Under the pieces are notes generated by a model. It was not told the origin of the DNA, searched no databases, and saw nothing but the letters and a program-made list of their open reading frames with translations. From the NCBI GenBank assembly GCA_003952965.2, contig CM025855.1, positions 22,196,309 through 22,260,308 on the forward strand: a stretch of 64,000 bases of DNA, written 5' to 3'. Within the stretch, counting starts at the first letter, position 1. Every line of letters begins with the position of its first letter. Origin of the DNA: Morella rubra. Its lineage: Eukaryota > Streptophyta > Magnoliopsida > Fagales > Myricaceae. Both the position numbers and the translations under genes were made by a program. Shown here one piece after another: positions 48,880-59,571 of the stretch.

Positions 48880-49800
48880 GTTTATTTTTATATGCATCCG
48901 AACTCTTAAAATTAACTGTCTGAACTAAAGAGTAACATTCGGACGAAATGTATAGCATCCGAACGCAATATACCACAGTCCGAACGGTAATTCGACGAAC
49001 ACAAAACAAACACCACTATAGATGAACAAAGAACTCACAAAAATTTCATAAGTATTCAATTGAAATGCATGAAATTGAAATCCAAACTCACAAAGAAGGT
49101 CTTACCTGAAGTTGTTCGAGAGATCTCGAACGGAAAGTGAAAACTTTGAGAGAAAATTTTAAGAGAATAGAGTGAAAGTGTGATTTTGGCTAAATCTGGC
49201 CTGTTTAATTTGTAGAGAATGAGTCCGAACGGTAATATTGGGGTTCAGACTCCTATCAGGGGTTAGATTCACGCGTGGCCCAATCAAATTCAACGTCATT
49301 AAATATGACCGATTCGAGAAGCTGCTTAGAACTAAACCCGTCCGGACTGTATATATTGGTCCGGACGGTTTCCAGTGGAAGTTTTGCAACTTGGAAACAC
49401 ACAACTCGCAGAAATAGCATTCATACGCTTGCGGACAGTTTTTGTTTCGTCCGGATGTATGTATTTTTTCACGTGCGAAGGCTATAGTGGAGGTTCGGAC
49501 ATGATTGAGCGTTCGCGATGATTTTCAATTTGTCACTATATGCTAACGATTATTATTCGTCACGTGATCTCGTTTGGACGTTGTATCTGTTACGTCCAGA
49601 CATTATTGTAAAAAAATTATGAAGATTCTGAACGTCCGAACGTGTTGATCATGAGTCCAGACGGTATTTTGTATTTTGTGACTATTTTAATCATCACTCA
49701 TGCGTGACGTGTGGTATGTTGTCACACGCGATATACGTCCGAACAATTTTGGAACCTGTCCGGATGGTTTTGGCGTTCATGGGTGACTTTAGATGACGAA
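48880..49800. repeat. CGTCCGGACG-type repeat array, part 3 (5' end of CACTA)
   Basis: Motifs CCGTCCGGAC (near 49339), TCCGGACGG (near 49361), CGTCCGGATG, CGTCCGAACG (near 49633) and related words continue to within about 100 bp of the terminus. Confidence 0.7.
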
Positions 49801-49892
49801 ATTAATGTTTTGTCATGAAAAGGTCACTTTAGGTGACAAAATTTGGTTTGACACCCAAAACTTTGTCACCTAAAGCTATAATTCTTGTAGTG

Positions 49893-50460
49893 TCTGTTCC
49901 TTCTTGCGAGCCTCAATGACATGAGAAGGCCCTACAACCTTTATTGGATCTTTCTTGAAATTTTTATATGGTTTCTTTCTTTTCTTTCCAGTCCCATGAC
50001 TCATAACATTGCCTAAATGATGATCTTGTTGCTTAAGCCTTGCCTTTTCTTATAAATTCAGAATAAACTAAACAAGAAAACTTTCATCAACATTCATGCC
50101 CAGAGTTTTGAGTATGGCAGCTAGATTAGTCATTTCAAGGACATGATTTGCATTCCACGGTTACCATAAATTTTGATGGTGGTAAGTTCAGCCATTAATC
50201 TCCCTCCAAAGGACTTCTCTACTAAATGGAAATGATCTTTAATAGCCTTGAAATATTCCTTAGCATTATCAATTTGAGGAAGCGATGACTTATATTATTT
50301 GCAATACACATTCTCATAAACATAATGCTCAATCTGTTCGATCTTTCCCATGAATACCAAGATGAAATTGAATATTTTCTTTCCTATCAGAGAAGTTAGA
50401 TCCATTAAAGATCGCAACAGATGAGGCAAGCGAATGAAGCGAAACTGGAAGTGGCACTAT
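49893..50460 (-). pseudogene. Copia gag fossil, proximal part
   Basis: The minus strand encodes gag segments, including a basic stretch SHGTGKKRKKPYKNFKKDP just before the zinc knuckle. The knuckle itself lies on the other side of the CACTA insertion (about 40385-40440). The upstream part to about 50460 fits the UBN2-type gag. Broken with several breaks. Confidence 0.6.
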
Positions 50461-51512
50461 AATACAAATTACAACAATTGGTTTGTTACCTTTGGGCATC
50501 CATTTCCAATATCACTACTAATCTATCAGATATCCCATTTATTTAATAATTACTTGAAAGTTGGTGCACCTTTGGGTCAAACCGTAATAATCAAATAATA
50601 ATTCCATAATTTTTGCAAAGTCATAATTCAATTAAATATTTGCCACTTTCTAGCAAGCTCAATGTAGTGATGACAAGCTACCCATAATATAAATATTGAT
50701 TGATGAAATGACTTAGCAAAATAAAATACAGTCTATGTTTAAACTAGATAAACATATAAATCTATCAAAATATGCATAATATTTCGTGTCATTAAGAAAC
50801 CAATGAGAATTTAATTTGGCCCATATCATCAATTACATGTCAATTAACAATTAATGGCATGTGGCAACAATTTTTTTTCTTTTTTAACAAGCGTCATAAT
50901 ATCTCACATTCAATTGCGCATGCGTGTTCAAAAAATTGTGACACATAAAGGCCAAAACCAAAACTGTAATCCCACTACGTACATTCCCGAGGTTGTAGTT
51001 TGGAAACACATAAAAAAAAAATTTGGGTTTCAAAATCAAAGGTACAAAATTTACAGAGATCACTAATGGAGTTAAAACAAAACAGTACGATTTGATAAAG
51101 ATATTTAAAAAAGGGTAAAATACACTTTGCTCCCCTTATCTTTGGGGTCATTTACACTTTGCACCCCGATATATTATTTTTGACACATTGGACCCTTAAC
51201 TTACACATTTTTTCACTTTGGACCCGCACCTAAATTGCCCGTTAATTTAGACGGATTCCGTCAAAATTTTACACATTGCCCCCCTTATCTTTTGGCGTAT
51301 GTACACATTGCCCCCCTTTATCTTTGGGCGTATGTACACATTGCACCCCACGTTTTGACGGAATCTGTCTAAATTAACGGGCAATTTGGGTGCAGGGTCC
51401 AAAGTGAAAAAATGTGTAAGTTAAGGGGTCCAATGTGTCAAAAATAATACATCGGGGTGCAAAGTGTAAATGACCCCAAAGATAAGGGGGGCAAAGTGTA
51501 TTTAACCCTTTA

Positions 51513-51543
<31 letters not shown>

Positions 51544-52006
51544 CATCTCAAAGCGTACATGATGTGCATTAGTCAGATGGAAGAAAAATAAAATAAAAAA
51601 ATTCATAGAAAAAAAGTTACAGAGATATGTTTTGTTACACTTTTTAACAAACCATCATTCAAACGTTAACAAACTATTATTTATGTTCAAACTATTATTT
51701 AAACATTAATAAATCATCATTCAAACGACATATATCTTTGTTACGGAGAAAATTAAGATATTTTAAACAAAATATTCTATCTATTAAAATCTCTTGGATA
51801 TCGATAATAGACACGTGAATACAACACTATTCGCACAATAGAATTTCAATTGAAACAAAATATCCTATTAAAGTTTCAAACAGAAATTCTTATCAAAGTC
51901 AACATTGATTATCAATAATAACAACAGAGATGATAAAACAAAACTGGTTGTAAAACATCAATCAAAATCTCTATATTAATCAAAAAATCATGAAAGTTTC
52001 AACAAT
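50461..52006 (-). other. Copia leader region with foldback insertion
   Basis: Non-coding AT-rich sequence lies between gag and the primer-binding site of the split copia element. It contains the foldback at 51113-51508 and an (AT)n tract just after it (about 51522-51541). No other feature recognised. Confidence 0.5.
51113..51508. mobile_element. Foldback MITE, about 150-bp arms, perfect 9-bp TSD
   Basis: The left arm starts GGGTAAAATACACTTTGC. The right arm, read inward, starts GGGTTAAATACACTTTGC. They remain paired for about 150 bases with only a handful of mismatches, through words such as TTTGACACATTGGACCC and TTAATTTAGACGGATTCCG. TTTAAAAAA flanks both ends exactly (51104-51112, 51509-51517). 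A 9-bp duplication with long arms points to Mutator-like mobilisation, although the A-rich duplication is low complexity. The centre has a small internal duplication around 'ggcgtatgtacacattgc'. The high arm identity suggests it is the youngest foldback in the window. Confidence 0.78.
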
Positions 52007-52018
52007 GCTTTGATACCT
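52007..52018 (-). other. Primer-binding site of the split copia element
   Basis: The minus strand reads AGGTATCAAAGC, a diverged match to TGGTATCAGAGC (initiator Met tRNA), two bases inside the 5' LTR. Confidence 0.7.
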
Positions 52019-52020
52019 CA

Positions 52021-52415
52021 TGTAAGTTACCATGATCTATAAACTCGATAAGATTTTCAACTATCACAATTTTCACATGTATCAATAACTATAATGCGGA
52101 ATTAATCATTTATGAGAAGACACACTAGAATCCATGTGATGAGACCTATTCTGCTTGCCTTTCTCCTTCTCTCTCTATCTCTATTGTTTCAATGAGAATC
52201 CTGACAGTTATATAAGGCAGAGAGGACAGTTTTCCCATGTTAAAAATAACACACCACTACCCATCAAAGTGGGCAAATAGAAAACAACTTCCCCTATAAA
52301 ATCTCACTAAGTGAACATGTTTTAACTTCTTAGAGCCGTTACCTCATTTATTTAAAATTCAAATAATGTCTAATATTTTCCATTAAATAGGTCACATGGG
52401 ACATTAAATCCAACA
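52021..52415 (-). repeat. 5' LTR of the split copia element
   Basis: 395 bp, starts TGTAAGTTACCATGATC and ends AAATCCAACA on the plus strand. It pairs with 36291-36755 and differs by many substitutions and one block of about 65 bp. Confidence 0.88.
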
Positions 52416-53185
52416 CTGACCCCCTCTGTTTGACTCTTGCAAGGAGATGAGGGAGTCAAATCTTGTCCGCTCCGTGACAAACCGGAAGTGAGGAGAGCAA
52501 AATGGGGCCAATCCAACCCTTTACCCCTCCTCAGCTAGGGCTTTGCACTTATGAGAGGAGGGATGAAGTGCAGCTTCTCTCCCTCTGCCCAAGCTTGTGA
52601 GTGGGGTGGTAGAGGAGGGGTAAATCTAGCCATCCTTGCTACCCCCAAACTGGGTGAGAAGGGGTCGCGGTTATAGAAGAAAAAGGGATTGAGCAAAGTT
52701 TCCCCCTCCTTCTACTTGGCACTGATCTCTGCCTCTCCCAGTGGCATGGAGGGAAACGACTCATTCTTCACCCTAGCTTGATTTCTTTGTTACGTTTTAA
52801 AAAAAAATTAATTTTCTAATTTAATTTTTTTTTAATAAATAAAATTGAAGATGTTTTCTCTTAAATTGATGTAGGTCCCATTTAAAATTGATTTTCAAAC
52901 CAATTTCTCAAGAGCCTGTTTGGTTGAAGGAGGTATTTGAGAAATTGGTTTTAGACCTAATTTTAAATGATGAAATCGGAATCCAATCTCGTTGCCAGGC
53001 TGGAGGAAATGAGATATTAATTTTACCTTCCCCAAACCAGTACTCAACCTCTACATTTCAACGATCTCTAACATCTCACCAATTGGTTTAGATCCATCCA
53101 TTGCATTAGCTGGTTTATGGTTTGATTAGTGGTTGCTAGTTTGCATTAAAACAAAAAAAAAATTGTAGGTTTTATTATTATTATT

Positions 53186-53216
<31 letters not shown>

Positions 53217-53538
53217 TTAGTTTCCCCATTTGCATCAAAAGAGCAAAGTTTTTTTTTTATTTTATAAAAAAGGGGTAATGTCATAGTACGTTTCCTAATT
53301 ATAGGCCAAAATCAATTTTATTCTCCTAAGTTTCAAAATAGAGATTTGCATCTTTTATGTTTCGAACATAATCAATTCTCGCCTTTTATTTGAAATCACC
53401 GTCAAACAAAAAAAAATGATATGATTTTATTTTGTAAAAATCATTTGAGAGCTAGAATATAATACGAGAATTGATGTGTATTTGAATCATAAGAGCTAGT
53501 AATCAATAATATAATACTTCGATACAATGACATGTTGC
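52416..53538. other. Intergenic
   Basis: The first 350 bases are relatively GC-rich without a recognised domain. The (AT)n tract at 53190-53217 follows. About 53285-53400 (CTAATTATAGGCCAAAATCA, 'gtttcgaacataatcaattctcgcc') resembles one arm of the foldback family at 14294 and 32995, but no second arm was found. Confidence 0.4.
53190..53217. repeat. (AT)n microsatellite
   Basis: About 14 AT units, preceded by a short ATT repeat (53173-53188). Confidence 0.9.
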
Positions 53539-54218
53539 GCTTGTTATTGATCAAGAAGGAAATCCCAAAAGAATTAAACTTTTTGGTGCGATCGCACAGG
53601 AATTGAGACATTTAAATTTCACTAAAATAGTTGCATTTGAACCCAAGGTACTACAAGTATAATAAAGATGAGACTAATATAATTATAGCATTTCAATAAA
53701 TTAGTAATAAAATAGATAAAATGAATTAGTAGATTTCTCTGATTGTATATATCTTTAACAATTCATTTTAAGACGAAAGATGAGTTTTTTTTTTTTTAAG
53801 AAATAAGTAGAAAGGTAAAAGATTAGTGGAGAATGCTTCATCTTTCGCTTTAAAAGGGAGAAAAGCCCACAATTGAATTTAAATCATGATAGAGAAAATA
53901 ACACTGTAGTAGGTGATAGATGACGTAAAACTCTACTACATCTTGCCAGAAGAAAAGTATTGATAAATGATGGAGGAGGAATTTTTCCTTACTACAAAAG
54001 TCCATAATTAGAAGCCCCAAATATAGTAAGACAAGAGCCAGCCCATTTGAGGTGGCATGTGTCTTCTCGTGATAGTAAATCCATTAAAAGAGCTTGTCAT
54101 AGCTGCTTTATGGGGAGTGGCGGCCCACGTGAACAACTATGATTACCAAAATCACTGACTGACGGTCTTAAAAGTGGAAGGAAACGATAAAGAATCGGTA
54201 AGCTTATTCTAACCGAAA
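53539..54218. repeat. Tandem duplication, copy 1 (680 bp)
   Basis: Runs from GCTTGTTATTGATCAAGAAG to 'agcttattctaaccgaaa' and is directly followed by copy 2. The sequence is non-coding, with words such as GATCGCACAGGAATTGAGAC, ATGAATTAGTAGATTT and TTGAGGTGGCATGTGTCTTC in both copies at constant spacing. Confidence 0.88.
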
Positions 54219-54902
54219 GCTTGTTATTGATTAAGAAGGAAATCCCAAAAGAACTAAAATTTTTGGTATGATCGCACAGGAATTGAGACAGATAAATTTC
54301 ACTAAAATAGTTTCATTAGCACCCGAGGTACTACAAGTATAATAAAGATGAGATTAATATAATTATAGCATTTCAATAAATTAGTAATAAAATAGATAAA
54401 ATGAATTAGTAGATTTTTCTGATTATATGTATCTTTAACAATTCATTTTAAGACAAAAGACCGAGGTTTTTTTTTTAATTTAAAGAAATAAGTGGAAAGA
54501 CAAAAGATTAGTGGAGAATGTTTCATCTTTCGCTTTATAAGGGAGAAAAGCTCACAATTGATTTTAAATCATGATAGAGAAAATAACACTCTAGTGGGTG
54601 ATAGATGACGTATAACTATTCAACAATTGCCATAAGAAAAATATTGATAAATGACGGAAGAAGAATTTTTCCTTACTATAAAAGCTCATAACTAGAAGTC
54701 CAAATACAGTGAGACAAGAGCCAGCCCGTTTGAGGTGGCATGTGTCTTCTCGTCGATAGGAGGTCCATAAAAGAGCCTGTCATAGATACTTTATAGGGAG
54801 TGGCAGCCCACGTAAACAACTATGATTACCAAAGCCACTGACTAACAATCCTAAAAGTGGAAGGAAAAGATAAAGAATCGGTCAGCTTATTCCAACCGAA
54901 AG
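54219..54902. repeat. Tandem duplication, copy 2 (684 bp)
   Basis: Runs from GCTTGTTATTGATTAAGAAG to 'agcttattccaaccgaaag'. It differs from copy 1 by scattered substitutions and a few indels, roughly a tenth of positions by eye. No open reading frame is conserved between copies. Confidence 0.88.
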
Positions 54903-55703
54903 AGGATAAGTTTAACAGAGCCGGTGCCTGGTGAAAGATTGAATGAGATGGATAAGGTCTAAGGATGCTAGTGCCTAGACTGCGAAAAAAGCCCAAGGCC
55001 CAGCAAGCCCCAGGCCCAAAGAGGAAGAAAAGGGATATAGGGGAGGAGAGAAGGGGAGGAAGGTGCGCAATCTTTCTCACTTAGAATATAACCAGTAAAC
55101 AAAAGATATAGAAAAATAGCAATTAACAGAAACATCAAAAAAATCCCTCAACGATGAGAACTCCATGTCTTAATTTGTTCTCTTTGCTTGTAGGAAGAAA
55201 AGAGCGTCTGAGCCTTTCAACCCGTCCCAAGTGCTCGACCTCAGGCCCAGCTCCTTCGGGCTCTTAACCCAGTGAACTTTGTGATAGACCGGTTAAATTT
55301 GACTCATTCAACAAATAATAATAATAATAATTGGTTTTACATCCACCCTTCCACAAAGGATATTACTGAAGGATTCTACCGACCTAGACCGTATCTAATC
55401 CTGTTTTTCTTTCTAAGCATATCTATTCCTCTAAAAAAAAAAAAAGAAATAGACGGAAAAAAGAAAAAATTTAAGCACAGAAATCTAGACATGTACAAAG
55501 ATGGCATATAATATATATTTAGCAAGACAACCGAGAAAATGGAACATTTTCAGGCAAAACGATATTTGGAGGCTTGGAGCAGGTATAGCTGGAAACTGCA
55601 ATAGATGATGTAGGCAAACACAAAACAGAAGAAAGCATGAATGCACAGCGACATAGAATTTACCAAAATTTAGATACATTCAAGAGGCGAAAGAAAACAA
55701 ATG
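54903..55703. other. Downstream flank of the BED/hAT gene
   Basis: No gene recognised. An ATT/AAT repeat lies at about 55314-55330 and A-rich sequence at 55430-55470. About 55480-55703 probably includes the 3' UTR of the minus-strand gene. Confidence 0.4.
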
Positions 55704-57671
55704 TTAGCTCTCTATTTCACTGCGTATCCAATCTTGTGAGCAGACTAAAGCTTGCACTGTAGACGGACTTAGTGAACTCCAATCACGATGGAGCTCTCTT
55801 CCTTCAGCGTCGAATGCAAACTCTGAAGCAAATTTTGACATGGGAATTGCTAACACATTGCGCGCCATCATGGATAGGATGGGATACCTAGGAGTGTGAA
55901 CTTTCCACCAATTTAATATGTTGAAATCAACATTACGAGGAAAGAGTGGCTCCTCTAGATACTTATCGAGATCCGTTTTCATGCCTTCACTGTGAGAAGT
56001 TTCATGTAGATATTTGTCAAAACCCATCAGCCTGTCCCTTGAACCAGGTGAAGAACCACCCACTTGCCAGGCCAGACCTTGGTCAAGAGAAGCCAATGGC
56101 GAGCAGATTGAATGTTCATTGTAAAGCTCCTTAACACAATGAAAGATATCATCAACACGTTCTGAAGAACTGCTACCATAGATCTGTGGATAGTAATACT
56201 CAACCAATTTCATCTTGAATCGAGGATCTAACATGGCTGCAACTGCTAAACTAGAGCTGCATCTCTCCCAATATTCTTCAAACTTACTTCTCATCTTCAA
56301 CGCCAGAGAACTAATAGAAGGGTCTGAATTCTTGCACCATTCAATCAACTGCAGGTGAATATCACAGAGTTCAGGAAAATATATATTTGCGGTTGATGAC
56401 TTGTACCTTGTCAAAACATGAGTAACCTCAACAAAAAGTTTCAAGAAACTAGTAATAACACTTGCTCTCTCCCACTCTGTATCGGATGGGCACATTCTGT
56501 AGACAGGTTCATTTTCTTGCAAAAGAGAAAACGCCTCCCTGTACTCCAAGGCAACTTCAAGCATTACATATGTGGAGTTCCATCGCATTGAATTATCCAG
56601 ACACAGGGTCTTCTGACTCTGAAGTTTAACTTCTTGAGCCACCTCATTGAACTTTGTTTGCATTGCTTGTGTACTTTTAATGCATTGAATGCTTTCCCGA
56701 ATCTTTTGGGTTACATCACATAGAGCTTCCAAAGCATCCTGAACCATCAAATTAATAACATGTGCCACACAACGTACATCAAAAAATTGACCATTACAAT
56801 AAAGAAATCTGTTCTGGGACAGCCTGTCTCTGATTCCAAAGACAATGTTATCATTTGTAGAACAACTATCAAATGTCATGGAAAACAACTTACGGTCAAT
56901 ATCCCAATCCATGAGGCATGTCATAATAACATCTGAACGCAAGTCTTCAGTATGTGAAGGATCAACCATAATGAAGTTTAGAATCTTTCTCTTTAATAGC
57001 CACGATTCATCAATGTAGTGTGCTGACAAACACAAGTACTCAGCATCACCATGAGCAGCCCACAACTCAGCACTGAGGCTGATTTTACCGGGCAATTTAT
57101 CCAGCACTTCACTCACTTTTTGTTTCTCTTTCATGTAGATTTCCATACAATCAGCTTCAACTCTGTTCAATGTCACGAGCTCAAAAAGTGGCTGGAGGTT
57201 TTTAACGAACACTCTGAATCCAAAATGCTCAACCATGGCCAATGGATAGCCATGTAAAATGATCATGCGAGCGAGATCAAATCGACTTCGCCTCTGATCA
57301 AAGTTACTGTTTCCAGTCTTAACAATCTCATCTTTCATCTGCTCTTGCTCAAATCTAACATTCACAAGGTTAAGCATTCCGTCCTTCCTCTGCTCTTGAT
57401 CCACATTGAAATTTGCAAGAGCAAGGGTCCCTTCCTTTTTCTTTTCCCTTGCTGCAATATATTGAGGTATGCCATGGTTGGATCGTCTCTGGCACCTAAT
57501 TAGGTGATTCCTCAAATGTGATGTTCCACTAGTACTAGATCCACTAAGCTTCTTCTTACAATGCCTACATATAGCAACGCAGGTGTCACCTTTTTTAATC
57601 CTATCAAAGTCTTTCCATACAACAGATTTCAAACGACTAGAATTGACTATGACTGCATCTGACAAATCCAT
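55704..57671 (-). CDS. BED zinc-finger, hAT-dimerisation protein (domesticated transposase-like)
   Basis: An uninterrupted 655-codon frame, ATG at 57671, stop TAA. Residues 19-60 form a BED-type zinc finger: VWKDFDRIKKG, then CRHC (C35, C38), SHLRNHLIRC (H56, C60). Residues 79-128 hold about three imperfect 20-residue charged repeats. About 130-560 is the hAT RNase H-like region with TFDSCSTND (D268) and CVAHVINLMVQD (301-312). Residues 567-655 are the hAT C-terminal dimerisation domain (EEPLFPRN, then ILNWWKVHTPRYPILSMMAR). The first catalytic Asp of hAT transposases is replaced by Glu (E202 in SAELWAAHG). No terminal inverted repeats or 8-bp duplication were found around it. The sequence closely follows the Arabidopsis gene I remember as At1g18560, including MDLSDAVIVNSSRLKSVVWK. 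It is probably nuclear and DNA-binding, like DAYSLEEPER-type host proteins. Host-gene status is inference from the intact frame and this resemblance. Confidence 0.88.
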   Translation of the reverse strand: MDLSDAVIVNSSRLKSVVWKDFDRIKKGDTCVAICRHCKKKLSGSSTSGTSHLRNHLIRCQRRSNHGIPQYIAAREKKKEGTLALANFNVDQEQRKDGMLNLVNVRFEQEQMKDEIVKTGNSNFDQRRSRFDLARMIILHGYPLAMVEHFGFRVFVKNLQPLFELVTLNRVEADCMEIYMKEKQKVSEVLDKLPGKISLSAELWAAHGDAEYLCLSAHYIDESWLLKRKILNFIMVDPSHTEDLRSDVIMTCLMDWDIDRKLFSMTFDSCSTNDNIVFGIRDRLSQNRFLYCNGQFFDVRCVAHVINLMVQDALEALCDVTQKIRESIQCIKSTQAMQTKFNEVAQEVKLQSQKTLCLDNSMRWNSTYVMLEVALEYREAFSLLQENEPVYRMCPSDTEWERASVITSFLKLFVEVTHVLTRYKSSTANIYFPELCDIHLQLIEWCKNSDPSISSLALKMRSKFEEYWERCSSSLAVAAMLDPRFKMKLVEYYYPQIYGSSSSERVDDIFHCVKELYNEHSICSPLASLDQGLAWQVGGSSPGSRDRLMGFDKYLHETSHSEGMKTDLDKYLEEPLFPRNVDFNILNWWKVHTPRYPILSMMARNVLAIPMSKFASEFAFDAEGRELHRDWSSLSPSTVQALVCSQDWIRSEIES

Positions 57672-59571
57672 TGCAAGAGCTTAATCCTTCACCGATATCT
57701 GCAAATTGGAAATATGTAAATATGTCACGCTTATAAACCAACAATGACAGATATAAAATATCGCAACCACAGACATAAGACATAGGTTGTTGACTCCATA
57801 TATGACAAATCCATTTCAAGTAGTATAAGAGGATATACAAAAAAACAACCATCAGATAATGACATGATTACATATATCACTATGAACCTAAAAAGAACGT
57901 CAGGACCTCTTTCTATTCAAAATCAACCAAAAAATCAATGTCTAAACACATCTACACATGCTTATCATGAATTCCTCCAATTACAACTTTACAAGTTGGA
58001 AAACCACAAAATCTCTAAGAGCCAGCATCGTGAATCCATCTTTTCTACATAGAACTTGAGACTTTCGTACGAAGAAACAAAGAGATCTGTATTCCAAACA
58101 GTCATCTGCATTATAAGACATCATTACTGGCTTGGTTGTGGCTGAAGAGAATACTAATTCCACGTCAGTATATTACATCCAAAACGACGGTGATGAAGAA
58201 AAGAAGAAAGGACTTTCAACTCCTTGTTAGTGCATAGGACTCAAAATATGTAGGTAGTAAATGTGGTCTAAAATCCATACGAGAAACCAGACGCAAATTT
58301 ATTGCAATCAAATACATAGCTTATAAGAAAACTGGAACCCAATGACAAATTAACAAACAAAGAATACGAGAAAATAATATGGTAAAGCAACATAAACATG
58401 AATAACAATTAGAAAAATGATGAGAAATTTTTCATGATTTTATTTTCTCTGTTAGGGATATCGATGGATTACAGAGGACATAGGGGCAGTGACGGAGCCA
58501 AGATACCAATAAAATCCAAACATTGTGTGCAACCAGTAATTTCAAACAAGATTTCTTTCTATATCCTTGTATACTAATATATAAATATGCATGTGTGTCT
58601 GTGGGTGTACTCTCAACTTAGACATTTCCTAGCACAGTGGAAGCCAATAATGTTTTAGAGCATAGATATTGATCATCTATTCATCTATTTGTCCTACAGA
58701 TGCAAAAGAAGTGCATAAGTCCCAGCCAACTAAGTGCAAGAATTCCAGCAATATATCCATATCACCGACTAAATGGAATATCAATTTAGAGGCCATATAT
58801 GACTAAGGATCTTAACATTAAAGAAAAATGGACCGAGTAATGTTTCACTTTAGTATGACCCCATAAAGCAGCATTTTCTAATAATTAAACTGAAAAAGAA
58901 GAAAGAAAGAGTCAAGCACAACATAGTGACACTACAAAAAATTAAACATCTTTTGGATAACAAAAAGAATTAATACACCCATTCTATGCACTTGGCCCGA
59001 GAAGACAATTGGTACCAGACTGGGAGTTATTAATTGGGTTGGGGAGCACAGCAAACCCTGAATACTTAGGTCTAGTGTAAAGCCAATAATTAGTCCAATT
59101 GCAGCCATATATGAGGAAGGTCGAACTCCGACATTACAGTTGAAATGTTATACCCAAGGCCATCCATCTATATGCTGACGGCAACATGAATAAAACATGA
59201 TGAATATGGATGTCACACACTTTGCACTAACCATACATCTGCTTACTATACAAAAAACCATTGTCTACAAGGTGCTCACCAAGATAGGCATTCCAAGGAT
59301 TCTCAAGCTCTTACTAAATTCTCGATTTTGTTTTCTTGTATGTCATAGTCAATGAGTGTTCGTAGATGGTGTTTGCATATCAATATTTTGGTTTATGGGA
59401 CTTGGTGAAAAAGTGGATTCAGTTTATAGAAATTAGTAAAAAAGTGAAGAGAGAGATGATTTAAGTGAATTTTTTATATTTATTGTAATGGAAAGAAATG
59501 ATTTGATGGGGAGAGAGAGATTATTTTATACTTAATTTATTAGACCAAAATTTTGGGGGTTCAAATATATT
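57672..59571 (-). other. 5' UTR with a probable intron of the BED/hAT gene
   Basis: On the minus strand TTTCCAATTTGCAG ends at 57699 and is followed by a 28-base leader to the ATG, a good splice acceptor for a 5' UTR intron. The first exon could not be fixed and may lie near 61.2 kb. No other gene recognised. 'ataagaatata' type AT-rich sequence predominates. Confidence 0.4.

Larger units (their letters stand above)
40448..49892 (-). mobile_element. CACTA (En/Spm) transposon, 9445 bp, TSD TCT
   Basis: The left end is CACTACAAGAAAAAAGAC and the right end, read inward, is CACTACAAGAATTATAGC. The direct repeat TCT flanks both (40445-40447, 49893-49895), and the flanks rejoin the copia gag frame context on either side. 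Genes lie on the minus strand: two accessory ORF regions (48878-48480 and 46899-45722), an internally deleted TNP2 (44177-42280), and an ORF1 remnant (about 41790-41318). Large subterminal arrays of a CGTCCGGACG-like palindrome fill 40560-41130 and most of 44670-49800. The ends look functional but no intact transposase is present, so it would have depended on a related element. Confidence 0.9.
36291..52415 (-). mobile_element. Ty1-copia element with both LTRs, split by a CACTA insertion
   Basis: The LTRs are at 36291-36755 (3') and 52021-52415 (5'), both TGTA...CCAACA. Flanks CTGTC (36286-36290) and CTGAC (52416-52420) match at 4 of 5, fitting a 5-bp duplication. Reading the minus strand from 52415: LTR, primer site, untranslated leader with a foldback insertion, gag, the CACTA element, the rest of gag, pre-integrase, integrase, reverse transcriptase, RNase H, polypurine tract, LTR. 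Domain order is that of Ty1-copia. It is a broken fossil with many breaks. The LTRs show about 11 differences in the first 125 aligned positions by eye, so it is old, and the CACTA element is younger than it. Confidence 0.88.

Noticed and set aside
44200-49800. Possible CRISPR-like array because of the many short palindromic repeats
   Set aside because: Repeats are short, variable, in both orientations and unevenly spaced, and this is a plant CACTA subterminal region.
52416-52800. Continuation of the plus-strand copia fossil beyond the minus-strand copia insertion
   Set aside because: The expected copia sequence after the insertion point was not recognised here. The flank match is only a 4-of-5 target duplication.
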